Shown here: one piece after another, positions 53,424 to 64,000 of the stretch
How positions within the stretch are numbered: the stretch's first letter is position 1
Layout of the letters: each line of letters starts with the position of its first letter
Made by a program: the position numbers and the translations under genes
Source: Citrobacter koseri
GTDB lineage: Bacteria > Pseudomonadota > Gammaproteobacteria > Enterobacterales > Enterobacteriaceae
Length of the DNA stretch: 64,000 bases
Direction of reading: 5' to 3'
NCBI GenBank assembly: GCA_900446925.1
Contig: UAVY01000001.1
Location: 124,001-188,000, forward strand
Notes under the pieces: generated by a model
The model's database searches: none
Seen by the model: only the letters and a program-made list of their open reading frames with translations
What the model was told of the DNA's origin: nothing

Positions 53424-54634
53424 ATGACCGCCATCTCATCACGTAAAGCCCTTAAGACGCCGGACCTGGGCGCTTTTTATGTTCTTCTTCTTGCCAGGGC
53501 TGTTGATGGCCCTCATGGGCAACCCGCACCCCCGCCATTCGCGATATCCTCTCGGTATCAACGGCAGAAATGGGGGCGGTGCTGTTTGGGCTTTCCATCG
53601 GTTCGATGAGCGGTATTCTGTGTTCCGCCTGGCTGGTAAAACGATTTGGCACGCGTAACGTCATTCAGACCACCATGTCCTGCGCCGTTGCGGGGATGGT
53701 TATCCTCAGCATTGCGCTGTGGTTCGCTTCTCCGCTGGTTTTTGCGCTTGGCTTAGGCGTATTCGGCGCCAGCTTTGGCGCCGCCGAAGTCGCTATCAAC
53801 GTCGAAGGGGCGGCGGTTGAACGTGAAATGAATAAAACCGTCCTGCCGATGATGCACGGTTTTTACAGCTTCGGTACGCTGGCTGGCGCTGGCGTCGGCA
53901 TGGCGCTAACCGCCTTTAACGTCCCTGCCAACGCTCATATCCTGCTGGCGGCTCTCGTCGCGATCGTCCCCATTTTTATTGCTATTCGCGCCATTCCCGA
54001 CGGCACGGGGAAAAACGCCGCCGACGACGCCCACACAACGGAAAAAGGCGTACCTTTTTATCGCGATGCCCAGCTACTGTTGATCGGCGTGGTGGTACTG
54101 GCAATGGCCTTCGCTGAAGGGTCCGCCAACGACTGGCTGCCGCTTCTGATGGTGGATGGTCACGGCTTCAGCCCAACGTCCGGCTCGCTGATTTATGCGG
54201 GCTTTACGCTCGGTATGACCGTCGGGCGCTTTACCGGCGGCTGGTTTATCGACCGTTATAGCCGCGTGGCGGTAGTCCGCGCCAGCGCGCTAATGGGAGC
54301 GCTCGGTATTGGTCTGATTATCTTCGTCGACAGCGCCTGGGTCGCGGGCGTTTCCGTTATTCTCTGGGGGCTTGGGGCGTCGCTTGGCTTCCCGCTAACG
54401 ATTTCAGCGGCCAGCGATACCGGCCCGGACGCGCCAACCCGCGTCAGCGTGGTGGCGACAACCGGTTATCTGGCCTTCCTGGTGGGGCCGCCGCTGCTGG
54501 GCTATCTTGGCGAACATTATGGTTTGCGCAGCGCAATGCTGGTTGTGCTGGCGCTGGTCATCCTTGCCGCTCTTGTCGCAAAGGCTGTCGCCAAACCAAC
54601 ATCAAACACTCAATCTGTTATGGAGAATAGTTAA
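53424..54634 (+). CDS. ybjJ: MFS transporter YbjJ (about three frameshifts near the N-terminus)
   Basis: About 402 residues after correction, 12-helix major facilitator with the motif [14 protein letters not shown] and [21 protein letters not shown]. The first 50 codons need three base removals (near 53456, 53512 and 53530) to read [20 protein letters not shown]... [13 protein letters not shown]. From 53570 on the frame is clean. Substrate unknown. The stop overlaps the ybjI start (TAATG). Confidence 0.88.
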
Positions 54635-55449
54635 TGGGTATCAAGCTAATTGCGGTAGACATGGACGGCACCTTTTTGAGCGATCAAAAAACCTATAATC
54701 GCGACCGGTTTATGGCGCAGTACCGGCTAATGAAGCAGAAAGGCATCCGTTTTGTGGTCGCCAGCGGTAATCAGTATTACCAGTTAATCTCTTTCTTTCC
54801 AGAGATCGCCCACGAAATCGCCTTTGTCGCTGAAAACGGCGGCTGGGTGGTCAGCGAGGGCGAAGACGTGTTCAACGGCGAACTGGCGAAAGAGGATTTT
54901 GCTGCCGTTGTCGATCATCTGCTGACCCGCGCGGATATTGAAATCATCGCCTGCGGTAAAAACAGCGCCTATACCCTGAAACAGTACAACGATGAACTGA
55001 AACAGGTTGCGGCGATGTACTACCATCGCCTTGAGTTCGTGGACAGCTTCGACAACATCAATGACGTGTTCTTTAAATTCGGCCTCAACATTACTGATGA
55101 CCGTATTCCCCAGGTTCAGACGGCGCTGCATGATGCGATTGGCGATATCATGGTGCCGGTTCATACCGGTTACGGCAGCATCGATTTGATCATTCCCGGC
55201 GTACACAAAGCGAACGGCTTGCGTCTGCTGCAACAACGCTGGGGGATTAACAATGATGAGGTCGTGACGTTTGGCGACGGCGGCAATGATATTGAGATGT
55301 TGCGTCAGGCCGGCTTCAGTTTTGCGATGGAAAACGCCGGAGCGGCGGTGGCCTCTGCGGCGAAATATCGGGCGGGCTCGAATAACGCGGAAGGCGTGCT
55401 GGACGTTATCGACCGCGTGCTGAAAAACGAAGCCCCGTTCAGTGGGTAA
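54634..55449 (+). CDS. ybjI: HAD-superfamily phosphatase YbjI (FMN/sugar phosphate)
   Basis: Intact, 271 residues. Cof-type HAD with nucleophile motif AVDMDGTFLSDQKTYN at the N-terminus and VVTFGDGGNDIEML near the C-terminus. E. coli YbjI dephosphorylates FMN and sugar phosphates. Translationally coupled to ybjJ. A short REP-like GC sequence follows at 55458-55490. Confidence 0.95.
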   Translation: MGIKLIAVDMDGTFLSDQKTYNRDRFMAQYRLMKQKGIRFVVASGNQYYQLISFFPEIAHEIAFVAENGGWVVSEGEDVFNGELAKEDFAAVVDHLLTRADIEIIACGKNSAYTLKQYNDELKQVAAMYYHRLEFVDSFDNINDVFFKFGLNITDDRIPQVQTALHDAIGDIMVPVHTGYGSIDLIIPGVHKANGLRLLQQRWGINNDEVVTFGDGGNDIEMLRQAGFSFAMENAGAAVASAAKYRAGSNNAEGVLDVIDRVLKNEAPFSG

Positions 55450-55487
55450 TGCCTCTTTGAGGCCTGATGGCGCTGCGCCGGACGGCC

Positions 55488-56720
55488 TCACCCTTCCCGT
55501 GAATCCCCTACCCGTTTGTCTTTCAGGAAGATAACCATCAGCAGCAGCCAGAGAATGCCGTTCGCCAGGTTGAAGAGGCTAAATAAGCCGTTGCCGCCGC
55601 TCAGATAAGCATGCTTGCTCACTTCAATACCCACGGTAAAGATCAGCATCTGCAACATCCCCATCGCCGCAGAAACCGTGCCTTTGCTCATATCGCTGGC
55701 AAACAGGGTCAGACGCACCAGCCCCGCGTTCGCCACGCCGATGCCAAAAGCGTAGACGCTCAGACCCGCCGTCATCCATAGATACGCATGGGAAGAGACC
55801 ACCGTCGCGGCTGCGGCGATCAGCAATCCCGCCACAATCGGCCAGCCGCCCATGATAATCAATGCGCGCACCGTTCGCCGGGAGGTCAACCGCGCCAGCA
55901 CCAGATTCCCGGCAATCAGCGCGCCAAAGACAGGAACCTGCAACAAGCCATATTCATAGCTGCTGAGCTGCTCACCGCTGATGATAATGATCGGCGACTG
56001 GGCAATCCACGCCAGCAGCGGCAGGCTGACGAACCCCAGCGCCAGCGCGCCGGCAACAAACCGCACGTTTTTCAGCACCAGCTTGTAATCCCGCCCCAGT
56101 TCTTTAAGCGACAGCTTCTCGCCGAGGCGGGTCGCGGTCTCCGGCATCGCGCGCTGTAAGCCGACAAAAGCAATCGCCGCCAGTACGGCAAACAGAACAA
56201 ACATCCCTTCCCACGGCAGAACATGCACCCAGGCGGCGCCCACCAGCGGCCCCAGCAGCGGCGCAATCAGGGCAACGTTAGCCATTAACGCCGTAATTTT
56301 GATACACACCGCTTCTTCAAAGGATTCCTGAATGGCGGCGTACCCCACGGCGCCAATAAAGCACAGGCTTACCCCCTGCAAAAAACGCAGCAGGGTGAAC
56401 TGTTCAATGTTTTGCGCCAGCAGTGTGGCAAGGCAGGTGACGATAAACCAGATCACACCCGCTAACATCACCGGGCGGCGTCCAATACGATCCGACAGCG
56501 GCCCTAACAGCCACTGCAAAAACATCCCGCCCGCCAGGTAGGCGGTCATCGAGGTCGGAACCCAGTCGATCCCGGCCTGATACTGTTCCACCACCGCCAG
56601 CATCCCCGGCTGGATCATATCGTTGCCGATATACGTAGAAAATTCGTAAAGCACCAGACAGAGAGGGAAAAGCAGTGCCTGACGTCCGAGCCGGACGCCT
56701 GTTTGTGAAAGGTTTTGCAT
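55488..56720 (-). CDS. mdfA: Multidrug efflux MFS transporter MdfA (Cmr)
   Basis: Intact, 410 residues from the ATG at 56720 ([19 protein letters not shown]). The membrane-embedded acidic residues of helix 1 are in [15 protein letters not shown] (Glu26, Asp34). Motif [17 protein letters not shown]. It exports cationic and neutral drugs such as chloramphenicol by drug/H+ antiport. The 312-bp gap to ybjG carries the mdfA promoter and a PmrA box; no gene is seen. Confidence 0.97.
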   Translation of the reverse strand: MQNLSQTGVRLGRQALLFPLCLVLYEFSTYIGNDMIQPGMLAVVEQYQAGIDWVPTSMTAYLAGGMFLQWLLGPLSDRIGRRPVMLAGVIWFIVTCLATLLAQNIEQFTLLRFLQGVSLCFIGAVGYAAIQESFEEAVCIKITALMANVALIAPLLGPLVGAAWVHVLPWEGMFVLFAVLAAIAFVGLQRAMPETATRLGEKLSLKELGRDYKLVLKNVRFVAGALALGFVSLPLLAWIAQSPIIIISGEQLSSYEYGLLQVPVFGALIAGNLVLARLTSRRTVRALIIMGGWPIVAGLLIAAAATVVSSHAYLWMTAGLSVYAFGIGVANAGLVRLTLFASDMSKGTVSAAMGMLQMLIFTVGIEVSKHAYLSGGNGLFSLFNLANGILWLLLMVIFLKDKRVGDSREG

Positions 56721-56846
56721 GCAATCTCTTCGCAAATAAAAAATCGCGCAAAGTGTAATGAAAGTACGTTACCTGAGATAGCGAATTATGTGATTTAAAA
56801 ACAAAATGCGCACATTTTTACATAATCATCCTTCGTGACCTTTTGC

Positions 56847-56863
56847 TTTAAGGTTAATTTAAG
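56847..56863 (+). promoter_or_regulatory. PmrA (BasR) box and -10 element upstream of ybjG
   Basis: TTTAAG-GTTAA-TTTAAG fits YTTAAK-N5-YTTAAK exactly. A TATCAT hexamer at 56874-56879 follows at the spacing typical of PmrA-activated promoters. E. coli ybjG and its Salmonella counterpart are PmrA targets. Confidence 0.7.
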
Positions 56864-57032
56864 TTGCTGGCGCTATCATGGCGAATAAGCTCGCGCCATT
56901 GTCTTAAATCTCCTCATTTTACAGGTAAATAAGACAATACCGCTTTCCCCCCGTTGCGGCACTTTGTATTCTCGCCCTTACCCGGAGCACGTAGGGTCGT
57001 TTCGTTTAATCACTGCACTGAGTCTGGATGTT

Positions 57033-57641
57033 ATGCTGGAAAACCTTAACAACTCGCTGTTTTACTTAATCAATGCCACCCCGACTCCGCACAGTGGATG
57101 ATCGCTCTGGCCATTTTCATTGCCAGAGATTTGATTAACATCGTGCCGCTGCTGGCCGTTGTGCTTTGGTTATGGGGGCCGCGCGATCGGGTCTGCGGCT
57201 CAACGCCAGCTGGTGATTAAAATGGGTATCGCGCTGCTCATCAGCCTGACGATCTCCTGGATAATGGGGCATCTTTTCCCGCACGATCGCCCTTTTGTCG
57301 ATCGTATCGGCTATAACTTCCTGCATCACGCGCCCGATGACTCCTTCCCGAGCGACCACGGCACCGTTGTCTTTACCTTTGCGCTGGCGTTTTTATTCTG
57401 GCACCGCGTCTGGTCTGGCGTACTGCTCATGGCGCTGGCCGTGACGGTCGCCTGGTCACGCGTTTACCTCGGCGTTCACTGGCCGCTGGATATGCTCGGC
57501 GGTTTGCTGGTCGGGATGATCGGCTGCCTGAGCACGCAAATGCTGTGGCAAAAATATGGGGTTGCTCTCTACCACGGCCTACAAACGTGCTACCGCGTCT
57601 GCTTCGCGCTGCCCATTCGTAAAGGCTGGGTACGTGACTAA
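57033..57641 (+). CDS. ybjG: Undecaprenyl-diphosphatase YbjG (two compensating frameshifts)
   Basis: About 202 residues after correction. PAP2 phosphatase motifs: HLFPHDRPFVDRIGYNF, DDSFPSDHGTVVF and AWSRVYLGVHWPLDMLGG. Inner-membrane recycling of undecaprenyl pyrophosphate, giving bacitracin tolerance when overexpressed. Frame breaks: about 57080 (one G missing, CCCGACTCC for PDSAQWMIALAIF) and about 57190 (one extra G, ATCGGGTCTGCG). Confidence 0.9.
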
Positions 57642-57712
57642 CCTGGTGAAAAAAGAGTAGTATTAAGCGCTCTGTGCTGTGCAGAGTGCTTATTCAACTG
57701 TCCAGGGGAATT

Positions 57713-58482
57713 ATGGAAACACGACGCGACGAGCGTATTGGTCAATTGCTGCAAGCGCTAAAACGCAGCGATAAATTACACCTGAAAGAAGCCGCGACTC
57801 TGCTGGGCGTATCGGAGATGACCATTCGTCGCGACCTGAATAATAAAAGCGCGCCCGTCGTGTTACTGGGCGGGTATATTGTTCTGGAACCCCGCAGCGC
57901 CAGCCATTATTTATTGAGCGATCAAAAATCCCGCCTGGTTGAAGAGAAGCGCCGCGCCGCGCAGCTGGCCGCCGGTCCTGGTACAGGCGCATCAGACGAT
58001 TTTTTTGACTGCGGCACCACCACGCCGTGGAATCATTGAAGCCATTGATAACGAATTGCCTTTCACCGCCGTCTGTTATTCCCTGAATACGTTTCTGGCG
58101 CTCCCAGGAAAAACCGCTGTGCCGGGCGATTCTGTGCGGCGGGGAATTTCACGCCAGCAACGCTATTTTCAAAACCGCTCGATTTTCAGGAAACCCTGAA
58201 TAATATCTGCCCTGATTATCGCCTTTTATTCCGCCGCAGGCGTTCATATCAGCAAAGGGGCAACCTGTTTTAACCTCGAAGAACTGCCGGTGAAACACTG
58301 GGCCATGTCGATGGCGCAATACCATGTTCTGGTGGTGGATCACAGTAAATTCGGCAAGGTGCGACCCCGCGCGGATGGGCGAATTAACGCGTTTTGATGC
58401 GGTAGTGAGCGACTGCCGCCCTGACGATGAGTTTGTCGATTATGCCAAAGCGCAGCGCATTACGTTTGATGTATTGATGTAG
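57713..58482 (+). CDS. deoR: Deoxyribose operon repressor DeoR (many frameshifts)
   Basis: About 252 residues in E. coli. N-terminal helix-turn-helix [42 protein letters not shown] is intact; the C-terminal sugar-phosphate sensor domain is present in pieces ([65 protein letters not shown]). At least six indels occur between 57975 and 58390. Either a low-quality stretch or real decay; given the same pattern across the window I favour error. Confidence 0.8.
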
Positions 58483-58494
58483 GGTTTGCCCTGC

Positions 58495-58562
58495 CGCGCC
58501 TTATCCGGCCTACAAATATGCACGTATCGTAGGCCGGATAAGCGTTAGCGCCATCCGGCACC
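58495..58562. repeat. BIME between deoR and dacC
   Basis: GCGCCTTATCCGGCCTACAAAT is mirrored by GTAGGCCGGATAAGCGTTAGCGCCATCCGGCA, the standard Y/Z REP pair, between convergent genes. Confidence 0.85.
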
Positions 58563-58572
58563 GCCACCGCGA

Positions 58573-59776
58573 TTAAGAGAACCAGCCGCCAAACCACTGG
58601 TGGAATTTCATCAGGACGAAGTCCCATATCCGCCCAAAGAAGCCGCCCTCCTTCCACGTTTTCCATCACCATCAGCGGACGCTGTTCAATGGACTTTCCG
58701 TTGAGCTGGAAGTCGATGGTGCCGACAACCTGGCCTTTCTTCAACGGCGCGGTCAGCTGCGGTTCAGTCAGCGTAAAGCTGGCCTTCAGGTTTTTCAGCT
58801 GTCCGCGCGGAATCGTCACGGAACCCGCCTCTCCCGCGCCCAGATTCACCTCGCTCTTATCCCCAAACCAGACGCGCTGAGTCACGAACGTCGCGTCAGG
58901 CTTAATGGGTGTCACCGTTTCAAAGAAGCGGAAGCCCCAGGTCAACAATTTCTCTGACTCATTAAAACGGATGCGATCGGTTTTCGTCCCCAGCACGACG
59001 GAGATCAAACGCATATCTCCCTGAGTCGCAGAGGCCACCAGATTGTATCCGGCGCCTGCCGTTGTCCCGGTTTTCATGCCGTCAACGTTCAGATTAGAAC
59101 TCCACAGCAGGCGGTTACGGTTCGGCTGGCGAATCTTGTTGAAAGTGAACTCTTTTTCTTTGTGAATGGCGTACTCTTCCGGCACATCATGGATCAGCGC
59201 TTTGCCCAGCAGCGCCATATCACGCGCGGTACTAAACTGCCCCGGCGCATCCAGGCCGTGAACCGTCTGGAACGTTGTGTTGGTCAGCCCCAGTTTTTTC
59301 GCGTAACCATTCATCAAACCAATGAACGACTCCTGGCTTCCGGCAACATAATCCGCAAGCGCAATACAAGCGTCGTTACCCGACTGGATAATCACACCCT
59401 TGTTGAGATCGGATACCGAGACCTGATCTCCGGGCTTAAGAAACATGACCGACGAACCGCGCAGAGCCGGGTTGCCCGTGGCCCAGGCGTCTTTTCCTAC
59501 CGTCACCATATCCGTAAGCTGAATTTTTCCGGCCTTCAGCGCCTGCCCGACGACGTAACTGGTCATAATTTTGGTCAGGCTGGCGGGGTCCAGTTTCTCG
59601 TCGGCGTTGCCTTCCGCCAGCACCTTGCCGCTGGAATAGTCCATTAAAATCCACGCGCGCGCATCAACGCTCGGCGGCGCCGTTGTCTGCTCAGCCGCCT
59701 GTAACGTCGGCGCAAAAAGGAATAAGAGTGCTGAACCCGCAGCAAGACTACGAAGGGAAGAAGAGTATTGCGTCAT
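58573..59776 (-). CDS. dacC: D-alanyl-D-alanine carboxypeptidase DacC (PBP6), one frameshift
   Basis: 400 residues after correction. Signal peptide [27 protein letters not shown]; catalytic SLTK (SxxK), SGND (SxN) and [10 protein letters not shown] (KTG) motifs. C-terminal amphipathic membrane anchor ends [11 protein letters not shown] once a surplus base near 58650 (GGAAGGAGGGCGG on the minus strand) is removed. Periplasmic carboxypeptidase trimming peptidoglycan stem peptides. ATG at 59776 preferred over the longer in-frame start at 59815. Confidence 0.93.
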
Positions 59777-60021
59777 AAATGCCACCCGAGTATCCATTCC
59801 AAAAAAACACGCCATACCACCGTGTTATAAGTGCGGTGAGTAATAACGCACTAACGAACTTAAAGAAACCGTAAGTTGGTAAAGTTTTTAAAGTTTATGC
59901 AATAACGCCACGCTGCGCTGCCCTCCGTGAGGATTTTTTTGCAAGCTGTTGCGTAAATGTTAGCTTTATCCCACCATGGGACGAGTTGGATACCGATTGC
60001 AGAACAATTTGAGGGGTAACT

Positions 60022-60648
60022 ATGATTACGCTGTGGGGACGGAATAACTCAACCAACGTCAAAAAAGTGCGATGGACGCTCGACGAACTGGAGCTGCCTT
60101 ATACGCAAATTCTGGCAGGCGGGCAGTTCGGGCTGAATCATGACGCTGACTATCTGGCGATGAACCCGAATGGCCTGGTGCCGCTGCTGCGCGATGATGA
60201 AACGGACGTTTTGCTCTGGGAGTCCAATACCATCGTCCGCTATCTGGCGGCGCAGTATGGGCAAAAGCGTCTGTGGGTAGACTCTCCGGCGAGACGGGCA
60301 GAAGGGGAAAAGTGGATGGACTGGGCAAACCAGACGTTAAGCCCGGCGCATCGCGTGATCCTGATGGGTTTAGTCCGCACCCCGCCGGAGCAGCGCGACC
60401 AGGCGGCGATCGACGCCGGCGCCAACGTCTGCGACGGCCTGTTTGGCATTCTTGATGAGGCGCTGGCCAGCCAGACCTGGTTCTCCGGCGCGGAGTTCGG
60501 CACGGCGGATATCGCGATCGCCCCCTTCGTCTACAACCTGTTTAACGTTGGCCTGAGCTGGACGCCGCGCCCTCACCTTGAGCGCTGGTATCAGCAACTT
60601 ACCGAACGCCCGGCGTTTCGTAAAACGGTGATGATCCCGGTCAGCTAA
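60022..60648 (+). CDS. gstB: Glutathione S-transferase GstB
   Basis: Intact, 208 residues. N-terminal thioredoxin-like domain ([47 protein letters not shown]) and helical C-terminal domain. In E. coli GstB acts on bromoacetate and related electrophiles. Its stop overlaps the convergent yliI stop by 4 bp. Confidence 0.95.
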   Translation: MITLWGRNNSTNVKKVRWTLDELELPYTQILAGGQFGLNHDADYLAMNPNGLVPLLRDDETDVLLWESNTIVRYLAAQYGQKRLWVDSPARRAEGEKWMDWANQTLSPAHRVILMGLVRTPPEQRDQAAIDAGANVCDGLFGILDEALASQTWFSGAEFGTADIAIAPFVYNLFNVGLSWTPRPHLERWYQQLTERPAFRKTVMIPVS

Positions 60649-61762
60649 GCGCGTGGGCTAACTTTCAGCAGTTCTCCGTCGGACTCGTCGGTTAAGACAT
60701 ATAAATAACCGTCGGGTCCTGTGCGCACATCGCGAATACGTTTCCCTCTGTCGCCCAGAATCCGTCCGTCCTCCGTCACCTTATCGCCGTTAACGCTCAG
60801 GACAATCACATCCTGCTCTTTCAGCGCGCCGATAAACAGTTTCTGCTTCCATTGAGGGAACGTGTCGCTGTTATAAAACGCCATACCGCTGACCGCTGGC
60901 GATTTTTTCCAGTAGAAGATCGGCTGCTCCGTTCCCTCGACAATTTCACCTTTCGCTTCCGGGATTTTAAAGCCGCTGTAGTTGATGCCCCAGGTTGCCA
61001 GCGGCCAGCCATAATTTTTACCTTTTTCGGGGATATTGATTTCATCGCCGCCGCGCGGGCCATGCTCATTCAACCACAGCGCATCGCTCCACGGGTTTAT
61101 CGCCATACCCTGCGGGTTACGTATGCCGTACGACCAGATCTCAGGGCGCGCGCCGGTCTGATTCACAAAGGGATTATCCGGCGGCACGCTCCCCTGGTCG
61201 GTCAGGCGCACCACTTTGCCCTGCAACTTGTCCAGATCCTGTGCGGTAGGGCGCTGATTATTTTCGCCAAGCCCGATAAACAGATGGCCTTTGCCATCAA
61301 AAACCAGTCGTCCGCCCGAAATGATTACCGGTTGAGAGTTTCGGCATCTGACGAAAAACAGTCTGGAATTCCTCCAGATGCTTCAGGTCATCGCTGGAGT
61401 CGCCCGAAGCCAACCGCCGTTCCGGCTTTCCCCTCGCGATCGGCCTCAGAAAAACTGAGCCAGACGCGGCGAGACTGCTCAAAATCAGGCGCGAGCGCCA
61501 CGTCCAGTAACCCCCCCTGCCCGTTCGCCCAGACCTTCGGCACGCCCGTTATCGGATCGGAAAGCCCTTTATCCGCCTGCCAGTGACGAAGCTGGCCGCC
61601 TCTGAGAGTTATCAACATACCGCGATTATCCGGCAGAAAAGCCAGCGCCCAGGGGTGATCAAGTTTGGTCTGCAAAACCTCCACCTTCACCGCCGGGGTT
61701 TCTGCATTCACGAAGGGAGAAAACAGTGCCAATAAGGCAACAGAGAAAAGTGTCCGACGCAT
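60645..61762 (-). CDS. yliI: PQQ-dependent aldose sugar dehydrogenase YliI (Asd), two frameshifts
   Basis: 371 residues after correction. Signal peptide [20 protein letters not shown]; beta-propeller soluble-glucose-dehydrogenase fold ([66 protein letters not shown]). Periplasmic. Frame breaks near 61405 (CGACTCCAGCGATG on the minus strand, extra C) and near 61312-61320 (one extra G in TTTCGGGCGG, minus strand). Confidence 0.9.
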
Positions 61763-61865
61763 ACCGCCTCCTGTATGACCCTGCGTTAAAGCGTAGTCAG
61801 CAAGGGACAGCGCGGAATGATTTTTACAAAAACTTAACGAAAAGGGGGAGTCGCCTCCCCCTGAC

Positions 61866-62250
61866 TTAGACCTGTTCAAGCGGTGATTGCGCTTTCAGGC
61901 TCTGGATACTCAGCGTCAATGTTGTCAGACAGTTTTTCAAGTTTCTCTGCGTTGACGGCGATAAACGTCGGACAGTCATGGTGTCCGCTCATGAGACATA
62001 CTGCGGCGGCTGCCAGTGCGCCTTCAGCACGATGTAAAGCATTCCATTCTTCCTGATCCAGATGCAGACCTTGCAGCAGTGATTTATCGTGAAGTCCACG
62101 ATTCAGTTCAAAAAAGTTGTCACGCAGATGATCACTTTCGCTGACTGACATATAGCCTTTCGCCTTTCTTAACTGCAAATAAGCGGCGAGATCGATTCGG
62201 GCGTTTATCAGCTTGTTAAGTAGCTCGGTTCTTAGTCTGTCAACGACCAT
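61866..62250 (-). CDS. bssR: Biofilm regulator BssR (one frameshift)
   Basis: 127 residues after correction. MVVDRLRTELLNKLINARIDLAAYLQLRKAKGYMSVSESDHLRDNFFELNR matches E. coli BssR (YliH), which influences biofilm formation and indole/AI-2-linked expression. The frame breaks near 61940-61944 (GAAAAACTG on the minus strand, one extra A); repair restores CLTTLTLSIQSLKAQSPLEQV and the stop at 61866 instead of 61876. Confidence 0.88.
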
Positions 62251-62482
62251 ACCTTGTTCCTCCTCTTTCCAACCATACTGCAACTTAATAGTATGGTCAT
62301 TTTTTGAACAAAGTGCTGCCTGAGATCAATAATTCACTCGGTATTAACATACTTTACATATTTGCTATAAACCCCGTGGCGCGCTTACCCGCACAGGCGA
62401 TGAGATAGCGATACATTTTTTGCCCGGATCTCTGTAGAATCCCTGCCCTGACCATTCCAAATAACTGAACAATTTTTAAGCT

Positions 62483-63809
62483 ATGAGCAATGTAACCCGC
62501 CAGCCGAAAATCGGCTTCGTTTCCCTGGGCTGCCCGAAAAACCTGGTTGATTCGGAGCGAATCCTGACTGAACTGCGTACCGAAGGCTATGACGTCGTAC
62601 CGAGCTACGACGACGCCGACATGGTGATCGTCAATACCTGTGGCTTTATCGACAGCGCCGTACAGGAGTCTCTGGAAGCGATTGGTGAAGCGCTGACTGA
62701 AAATGGTAAGGTGATTGTCACCCGGCTGCCTGGGCGCGAAAGTCGATCAGATCCGTGAAGTGCACCCTAAAGTGCTGGAAATCACCGGGCCGCATAGCTA
62801 TGAGCAGGTTCTGGAACACGTTCACCATTACGTACCAAAACCAAAGCACAACCCGTTCCTGAGCCTGGTGCCGGAACAGGGCGTTAAGCTGACCCCGCGT
62901 CACTACGCCTACCTGAAGATTTCTGAAGGCTGCAACCATCGCTGCACCTTCTGCATTATTCCGTCCATGCGCGGCGATCTGGTCAGCCGTCCGATTGGCG
63001 AAGTGTTAAGCGAGGCCAAACGTCTGGTCGATGCGGGCGTGAAAGAGATCCTCGTCATCTCCCAGGATACCTCCGCTTACGGCGTGGATGTGAAGCACCG
63101 CACCGGTTTCCACAACGGCGAGCCGGTAAAAACGAGCATGGTCGACCTTTGCGAGCAGTTGTCAAAACTGGGCATCTGGACGCGCCTGCACTACGTCTAC
63201 CCTTATCCGCACGTTGATGACGTGATCCCGCTGATGGCGGAGGGCAAAATCCTGCCGTATCTGGATATCCCCCTGCAACATGCCAGCCCGCGCATTCTCA
63301 AACTGATGAAGCGTCCGGGCGCTGTCGATCGCCAACTGGCGCGCATCAAACAGTGGCGTGAGATTTGCCCGGAACTGACCCTGCGTTCGACCTTTATCGT
63401 CGGTTTCCCTGGCGAGACGGAAGACGATTTCCAGATGCTGCTCGACTTCCTCAAAGAGGCGCGCCTGGATCGCGTCGGCTGCTTCAAGTACAGCCCGGTC
63501 GAAGGCGCTGGCGCGAACGCGCTGCCGGATCAGGTGCCGGAAGAGGTGAAAGAAGAACGCTGGAACCGCTTTATGCAGCTGCAACAGCAGATCTCCGCAG
63601 AACGTCTGCAAGAGAAAGTGGGGCGCGAAATCCTGGTCATTATCGACGAGGTTGACAAAGAAGGCGCGATTGGCCGCAGCATGGCTGACGCACCGGAAAT
63701 CGACGGCGCGGTCTACCTCAACGGTGAAACCAACGTTAAACCCGGCGACGTTATCCGCGTGAAAGTTGATAACGCCGACGAATATGACCTGTGGGGCAGC
63801 CGCGTTTAA
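62483..63809 (+). CDS. rimO: Ribosomal protein S12 methylthiotransferase RimO (one frameshift)
   Basis: 441 residues after correction. N-terminal MTTase domain cysteines in [22 protein letters not shown] and GCLGAK; radical-SAM CxxxCxxC in [17 protein letters not shown]-terminal TRAM domain ending EYDLWGSRV. It adds beta-methylthio to Asp88 (89) of S12. The frame breaks at 62721-62724 (CACCCGGCTGC, one extra C), beside the third N-terminal cysteine. Confidence 0.95.
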
Positions 63810-63830
63810 TTCGCCCAAATTATCGTAAAA

Positions 63831-63910
63831 CCCGTAGGCGGATAAGGCATTTATGCCGCCATCCGGCGCAATGCCTGATGGCGACGCTGAAGCGTCTTAT
63901 CCGGCCTACG
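63831..63910. repeat. BIME between rimO and gsiD
   Basis: CCGTAGGCGGATAAGGCATT and GCCGCCATCCGGCGCAATGCC are followed by GCGTCTTATCCGGCCTACGG, two inverted REP units at a convergent junction. Confidence 0.85.
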
Positions 63911-63919
63911 GTTCGACAT

Positions 63920-64000
63920 TCACCCCTTAATCTTCGGGTCCAGCGCGTCGCGCAGCCCGTCGCCCAGCAGGTTAAACGCCAGCACCGTCAGGAAAATCGC
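63920..64000 (-). CDS. gsiD: Glutathione ABC transporter permease GsiD, C-terminal fragment
   Basis: The last 26 codons are in the window (AIFLTVLAFNLLGDGLRDALDPKIKG then TGA), the conserved end of DppC/GsiD-type permeases; identity follows from gene order beside rimO. The gene continues beyond base 64000. yliE and yliF, which lie between gsiD and rimO in E. coli K-12, are absent. Confidence 0.85.
   Translation of the reverse strand, partial: AIFLTVLAFNLLGDGLRDALDPKIKG

Overview
The window is chromosomal DNA of an enterobacterium close to Citrobacter, Salmonella and Escherichia. Most genes match the E. coli K-12 block from macA to gsiD in order, orientation and length, here running in the reverse sense of the usual K-12 map. 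Several traits argue against E. coli K-12 itself: a type II secretion and chitinase island sits between ybjS and amiD, a two-component system lies between artJ and rlmC, a DoxX gene lies between hcr and poxB, and ybjX, ybjH and yliE/yliF are absent. I favour Citrobacter, but the species cannot be fixed by eye.

Layout. 1-12.8 kb holds the end of macA, ybjD, aqpZ, lysO, hcp-hcr (nitrosative stress), a DoxX gene, poxB, ltaE, ybjT and ybjS. 12.9-31.6 kb is the accessory island. A leftward cluster gspCDEFGHIJKLM-O is followed by a GH18 chitinase, a small lysozyme-like transglycosylase and a GH19 chitinase; gspA-gspB are transcribed divergently. The island encodes a secretion machine together with its probable chitin-degrading cargo. 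A Crp-like (IprA/YaiV-type) regulator gene closes it at 31.7-32.3 kb.

The backbone resumes at 32.6 kb with amiD-ybjQ, ybjP, the arginine transporter artPIQM and artJ, a histidine kinase/response regulator pair, rlmC, ybjO, the putrescine transporter potFGHI, ybjN-rimK-nfsA-ybjC, grxA, ybjM, ybjL, the sRNA gene rybB, rcdA, ybjJ-ybjI, mdfA, ybjG, deoR, dacC, gstB, yliI, bssR, rimO and the 3' end of gsiD. REP/BIME palindromes punctuate many gene ends, and two ERIC-type repeats lie upstream of the artP and potF operons.

Sequence quality matters here. More than 30 genes, many well conserved, carry one or more single-base indels, usually one extra base in a short homopolymer or doublet. Restoring the base gives the family's normal length and sequence. 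I read these as consensus errors and annotate each such gene as one CDS over its full span, stating where the frame breaks. One substitution of a different kind stands out: an in-frame TAG at codon 26 of nfsA.

Most notable biology: the island's GspA has lost recognisable Walker A and Walker B residues but keeps its C-terminal peptidoglycan-binding part, and a dedicated transglycosylase gene lies between the two chitinase genes.
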